Positions 58,484 through 64,000 of a stretch of 64,000 bases of DNA are shown here, piece by piece; the first letter of the stretch is position 1; every line of letters begins with the position of its first letter. Under the pieces are notes generated by a model. It was given only the letters and a program-made list of their open reading frames with translations, did not search any database and had not been told where the DNA came from. The position numbers and the translations under genes were made by a program. Source of the stretch: Liolophura sinensis (Eukaryota; Mollusca; Polyplacophora; Chitonida; Chitonidae); NCBI RefSeq assembly GCF_032854445.1, contig NC_088296.1, positions 2,691,246 through 2,755,245 of the forward strand, read 5' to 3'.

Positions 58484-61400
58484 CAGGCTCAAAGTATGCA
58501 TCTTTCTGCCCTCAATCTGCCGATGTAGGTTAATTTGGTCTGACTGAGGCTATGAGTATCATTTGGGATACCCACATTGTCACGTGACCCTCTGCACCAT
58601 CCATCCCAAACTTGTTGCATTTTGTAGCAAAAACGCAATTTTTTAAGGTACACGATTGAATCTTTTTATTGGTGCAGTATCGAAGGATTTATTGTTGCGA
58701 TGTGTATAGACGTTATACCACTTAGAGGTCACCGTGTCTTAGCCGTTGTATACTCTACAAAAATGCTCATTATAGTATTAGATGTTGTTGTTGTTGTTAG
58801 TTTCCCTACCCCTTCACATGGTTGTCTGTTACGGAGAACATTTGTGAGGATTGTCTACACACAGTATTGCTAAATATTGCCAACTAAATAAAATGTTGGG
58901 TTATGCGTGGAAACGAAGGAAGAGACGAACATTTATTCTTTGTATGAAGATGCAGTGACTTTTTTATAATTTTTTTTACCGACATATCTACTATTTACTG
59001 GTATACGTTTGATTAGAGCGTGCGCCCAATCTTACAGGAAGTGACGTAGAACGCCACTTTGCATGATGTCACGTGCAAGCGACCTAGTATGGTAGATAGT
59101 ATTAACTGTGTCATTGATAGCTGTTGTGATTCTGTTGCTCATTAAGACTGTTCTCAGAGTCGCATAAAGAATTCCATCGGAGGAAGGAACAGTGCTTCTT
59201 TGTAGTCAAGGATTCACGTGGGACCACGAGATATCTCCCGGAGAGACGTAACTATAACGATATCTGCCGATACGCGGAAATGGTTATCTAAAGTGGGCTA
59301 TGTCGTGGACAACTCGTGTGACATGGAAAACTCCTGACCTTCGGCAGTCTGTGCACTTTACAACCTGATGGAACTTTCATATCATGAGTGGTTGGGTTAG
59401 AAAGGACTTGGACTGGGACAGGATGTGGCTGAGTTGAGCCAACACAATCGATGTTGTTTTGTTATGCATCCGCTAACAAGTTCCATCGGCCACAAAACCC
59501 ATTGGATACCATGAATAATTTGTTTTTTTTACTACATATTTTGATTTCCATATCATCGCTTTTCCCAGCACCAAAAAAAAATGTATAAATAATGTGAGAA
59601 AAAAAGGTTTTTAACGTCATTTGTATTGACGCTAACGTTTGCGACGTCGACGTAAATTTGACGTCATCTAGTAATCATTCCGAACATTGTGTGGGCAATT
59701 TGTAAGATATTCAAACAAATTCTTGCGTTGTAAAAGTGATAATTCTTCATTTTCTCTCAAAGATACTTACAGTATATGACCTCTATCTGTGTACTTAATT
59801 GTGAAAACTCATCCTACATTGCTGTACATTTAGATGCGTCTTTAATTTTTAATCATATTATGACCTGGCATTCAATAACTGGACAGCCGCAGAGTGCAGG
59901 GTAAACCCTGTTGTCTACGAAGCATAGTTTAATAGTGTAAAGGCAGTGTGTACATGTGAGTACATTGTGTACATGTGTGTACAGTGTGTACATGTGTGTA
60001 CATGTATACCTATATCCCGATTTTATTCAATACCCAACGGTTAATACTAGTCTAATTTTTGTACGCTCATTGAAAATGTTCAAAAAAAATTCATCCACGT
60101 TGCCCATTATAAGGCTTTACCGATGTTGATATTTGTTATGCATACATACATATCACTGTTCTACCTGGTTACCCTACTATTGTCGAAATAGACTATTCCA
60201 GTATGACTGATTGAACGAGTCGAAGATAGCGTTGATAGGTTGTTACTTTATGGACGCCTTACCATTGTTAAATTACTACCCTTGAGAGGTCTAGGTTGTG
60301 AGGGAGTGAGATATTTCAGTGTTGATGTAGGTTTTCGCGCCTGATATACAGCTATAGAGCTGATCATATATGTATAACTGTTCTGTAAGAACTCCTGATT
60401 ATTAATTTACCCTTCCATTGTGACGAAGACTTGTAAAGCCGTGGTGGTCACGTGACATTACGCCATGTTTTGGAACCATTTCTTCATTTCTTGTTACCAG
60501 CTCCCACCATTATGCATGCTATTGTCACTACATTTATATGTTGACAAAAAAAATCAGAGTTACGTCGACAGTTTCCCTTCATTGGGAATTTAAAGAAAAA
60601 AATCTTTTAGTATTTTTACTAAAAAATGAATGATTCAGTCTCTTAGGCTAATACAATTAGCTCATTATGATTACCGGTTCGAAACCATTCTGCTGCCGTA
60701 TATACACTTACTAGCTTTTAAAAAGCGTTTTCGTCTCCTTTTGGTGCTAGCATCCTCATAACGGATTAAACAGTATAAGTTTTGTCGTACTTTCTGCTGA
60801 TCAAATCATTAAGTTCTCAGAATTTTCCCCCTGGATTGCGTGATTTATTCTTGTTATAATCTAATTATACTAAGGTTACATCCTCCGCCAGGAACTTGCC
60901 GAATGAAGGAGAGTCGACCAGAAAATGACTTCATGAAAATCATGGCCGCCGTGTTTTGATTTTAAAAAAAACACAAGAACACGGCGTTAAATCACAATCA
61001 ATCAGTCAATCGATTAATCGATCTCAACCTGAAGAGGATTCATTAATCCATTCGCACGTGCACATCACTTTGATAACACGCTGCTAAAACTTACAAAGTT
61101 GTTACGAATTTTTGTATTCCCATATCACGTTTTGGAGCCGTGTCAATTGAAACTTAGCACGTGTTAGCAATATGCTAGAAACAGATAGCGTTGGCATCCT
61201 TTATGGTTGGTACCAAGCCAGTACGTTTGGCGATTTTTTGCATGCCACTTTGGAACCAGCCTTTGACTGACCTGCAAGTGTGCATCATGTCCTTCCCGAT
61301 GTAGTGCCACGTGACTTTTATTATTCTTGTTTTTTTTTTTCAAGAACCATATCTTGTTGTCTGGAAGCGCCCCGTGATTCTTCATTAGCTGAAGTCATAT

Positions 61401-61841
61401 CGTGCTATAGCTCTGGCATATATCATTTTGTTGCGTTGTAATTTTGACCAATACTTATCAATACGTCACATTGCTCTGTAGTACTTTTTGCATTGTTGTA
61501 TAGTGAGAGTTTTTTTTCTCAAAATATACGAACTCAATGGGGATTTTGTATTCCATAGTTTCTTAGGCCATGTAATGACCTGATCAGCTATCAACACATA
61601 CAAATTTATATATCAAGGAAAAATATCAAAATGTACTCGCAGATGAAGACGTGCTTCCACTAAATAGCATGCAATCACCCCATGGAGATGTTTTTTATGA
61701 CAATCATGCATGAATAGGGAACGTTTTATTATAGCTCTGGTAGTTGTAATATGGTTTTGAGTCCATTTTAAACGACACGCTTCGATGGACGAAGTGTGTG
61801 GAAACTTCGACTGCTTTGTTTCAGGAGTTGATAACGTAGTA

Positions 61842-62020
61842 TGACGTCATACTTTTTGTAGCGACGACATCACCGGAGGTTCGTCAACTCTTATTGGTTG
61901 AACACAACGACGGTTGCCATTGCCTGGCAGGGATAAGTGTGACCTTCTATGGTTGTGACTAACGATATTGGTAGGAGAAGGTTGTGAACTTTGTGACGTC
62001 ACACTTGTCCTTTGACGTCA
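61842..62020. promoter_or_regulatory. Cluster of three full CRE sites (TGACGTCA)
   Basis: TGACGTCA occurs at 61842, 61994 and 62013, the last two starting 19 bp apart. A perfect 8-mer is expected about once per 65 kb, so three in 180 bp is striking. The surrounding sequence is unique. An enhancer or promoter of an unseen transcript is possible. Confidence 0.4.
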
Positions 62021-62678
62021 CATGCCGTGTTATATCCCATGTATTTTATTTTCTTTTCGTGCATTTATGAATTGTCGTAACTAGCCGAGGTGATGACATT
62101 TTAATGTTTGTTTTTAATTAGAATTCATGTAATGTGAACACTATCTGTTGTGTACATTTTTTATCGTCACATGTGTTATCTTGCCTCTGCGCACGCGTGT
62201 ACAAATCGGGTTTAAAACCAGAAGCCTCTGTAAGAGGACCGTAGCCATTGTTCAACGCGCCCTCTTCTTTGCTTCATATCCCAGAGGGCGCTGTTAAGAT
62301 TAGAGCTGTATTTATACTTTGTACCCGATGTTGAGCGCATGTGTGAGTAACTCTCCACCAATGGAGACCTCGAACACTTTTAGTGTTCAAGTATATGATA
62401 ATGTGAAAAGTATTGAATTTTGGAGATTTGTCTCACGGCTTCTAGAAGCCTTCGTTTCTTGGTGTGTATATATTTAGCGTGTAAACTGTCACCCTGTATT
62501 TTACTTAGTAATCGTTGTTCGTGTATTTATACAGCTTCTATATTACTAGTACATTGCCATTTATACAATTTATGTCCAAGCTTTTTTCTGCCACAGATAG
62601 ATCTTACTTAGAAGTTTTATGATGTATTTTTTGTACTCCTTAAATCATTCCAGGCTTTGTTATTTGAATTGGAGGAGC

Positions 62679-62725
62679 GGGGGGTGGTTGGGGGGGGGGG
62701 GGGGGGGTGGTTGGGGGGGGGCGTG
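62679..62725. repeat. Long G-tract cluster
   Basis: G-runs of about 17 and 9 separated by TGGTT on the + strand. A strong G-quadruplex candidate; exact run lengths may be assembly-limited. Confidence 0.85.
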
Positions 62726-63881
62726 GGGTAGTACAGGGCCTAATTGGGCTGTGAGGTTATAAGGTAGGGTTAGTGCCACTGAGGTACCACTACATTGGTA
62801 CTGCATGTTTTAATTTCCAGCCAAACTTCTGCTCCATATTAATTCCTTCCGTACAAATAAAAGGATATGGAAACGAAATTTGTGAGATGGCTGGGGTTTC
62901 TTTGTTTTTTTTTTTGTATGGGGTGGGAGGGGGGGGGGACCTCTGTCTACGAGATCTCGGAAATCCGTGAAAATGCGAGATTTGTTGGTTGATTGTTCCA
63001 TTTTGTAACGCGAAAGTCTATTTTTTTGCCGAATGTTGTAGGTTGACTTTTGATTGATGCATCAAAGTGCTTGTTATCTGATTTATGACATATATACTAT
63101 CACGACAATCCGTAAACCGGGTAGTTACCCAGAATTTGACAATTTTCTCCAAGTTCAGACCCGCACAAAATTTTGTTGTACCTTTACACGGGCTACGTGA
63201 GAAAATCTTGCCTAGATTTGTTTATATAACAAACAGTCTAACTGTAGTCTTCCGTCACAACTGATATTGTATTTTTTTTTATTGGGTTCGTATATGCTTT
63301 CAGATATTTACACGGCATATGTATGAAAATCAGTGAACAAATAAAATAGTTCCGTTTTTTTTTTCTGACGCAAGTTTTTTTTTTCTAAACGACAATCCAC
63401 CGAAAACAGTGTCTTAATTTCTTGAATTTCCCTTAGGAAGACAATTACTGTTTTGTTTTTACCATTATGGATTTTCATTCTCTCATAGGAGATATGCGGT
63501 AAATTAAAGATATATACGTGTGCTACAAAATAATGTTGTTGTTTTTTTTTTTTTGACAAATGCTTCTAGGTTGTGAGTGGTACGCATGGCTTTGCGCGCC
63601 GCTATTTTACTCCTTTTTTTAGTGGGGGAGAGGGGAAAGGGGACGGGCGGCGGTGAAATCGCAAATTGTCCAAGGAAGGTGCTTTTGTAGTTGCTGTTCA
63701 TATTTATACTTGTTGTGCCTAAGAACTATTTTTGCTGGTGTCATTTGTATTTTTGTTACATGTAAATGCCTGGGCAAATCACGCCTCGTGTGTCGTCCCT
63801 TGTCGAAGCCCTGGCTAGCCTGTAGTTTGCCATTGCTGGCATGTTGTATTAGCGACCCCAAGCTCGCTTCTTTGTAGTTGA
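62726..63881. other. No gene seen
   Basis: T-rich unique sequence with homopolymers (62905-62915, 63350-63385, 63541-63555) and a G-run at 62929-62939. Confidence 0.5.
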
Positions 63882-63935
63882 AATAAATAAACTCTATATT
63901 GTCAATTTGCTTTTCTGATTTTCTTTTTAATTCAT
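63882..63935 (+). terminator. Double poly(A) signal with downstream U-rich element
   Basis: Two overlapping AATAAA hexamers (63882 and 63886) are followed by a T-rich stretch (63899-63930). This is a better poly(A) context than the one at 48317. It could end a very long 3' UTR of the zinc-finger gene or another + strand transcript, or be chance in AT-rich DNA. Confidence 0.35.
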
Positions 63936-64000
63936 CCGCATGGAATTGCTGATACTGATCGTCGAGGTATTGACATCCTCAATGATGTCGATTGTCAGCC

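Larger units (their letters stand above)
57632..62678. other. Mostly unique DNA with CRE sites; no gene recognised
   Basis: 57713-57733 (CAATCAAATAAATAAATAAA) may be a SINE-A tail end. A short TGTACATGTGTGTACA repeat is at 59945-60010. A full CRE is at 59659 and three at 61842-62020. No supported coding frame. Confidence 0.5.

Overview
The window is nuclear DNA of an animal, most likely a marine lophotrochozoan such as a mollusc. The evidence is AT-rich, intron-like sequence, tRNA-headed SINEs ending in (AAAT)n-type tails, several miniature inverted-repeat elements, very many minisatellites, and one developmental-type C2H2 zinc-finger gene. The species cannot be named from sequence alone. A 200-base assembly gap lies at 8820-9019. 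There are no rRNA genes, functional tRNA genes, operons or CRISPR arrays.

Only one protein-coding gene is convincing: an uninterrupted 604-codon reading frame at 45092-46906 on the + strand. It encodes a transcription factor with six N-terminal C2H2 fingers (arranged 2 + 4), a disordered middle with two PxDLS CtBP-binding motifs and a SUMO consensus, and a C-terminal finger pair of the Ikaros/Hunchback/TRPS1 dimerisation type. An in-frame stop lies 30 nt before the start codon. A splice acceptor lies at 45026, so the first exon or exons are non-coding and lie upstream. Much or all of 1-45026 may therefore be 5' intron. The first canonical poly(A) signal after the stop is at 48317, and a stronger-looking one is at 63882.

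Layout: 1-9 kb is intron-like DNA with SINE fragments, a 75-bp satellite (3.5-4.0 kb), a 37-bp and a 30-bp array (5.7-6.6 kb) and a 340-bp fold-back element (8.1-8.5 kb). 9-20 kb has microsatellites, MITE-like elements and a SINE with an internally amplified 66-bp segment (17.2-17.7 kb). 20-28 kb has purine-rich, 24-bp and other minisatellites and two SINE families. 28.3-33.2 kb is almost wholly satellite: a 71-bp array of about 28 units, then a 29-bp array of about 70 units. 33-42.5 kb mixes GC-richer sequence with SINEs, MITEs and 12-, 42-, 29- and 11-bp arrays. 44.5-48.3 kb is the gene. 46.9-64 kb is mostly unique sequence, with two small arrays (49.5 and 50.9 kb) and a CRE cluster at 61.8-62.0 kb.

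Two themes recur. First, at least three different mobile-element families carry tandem expansions inside single copies, which suggests that minisatellites here are born inside mobile elements. Second, several unrelated arrays contain a dyad in every unit; two of them share an exact 75-bp period.
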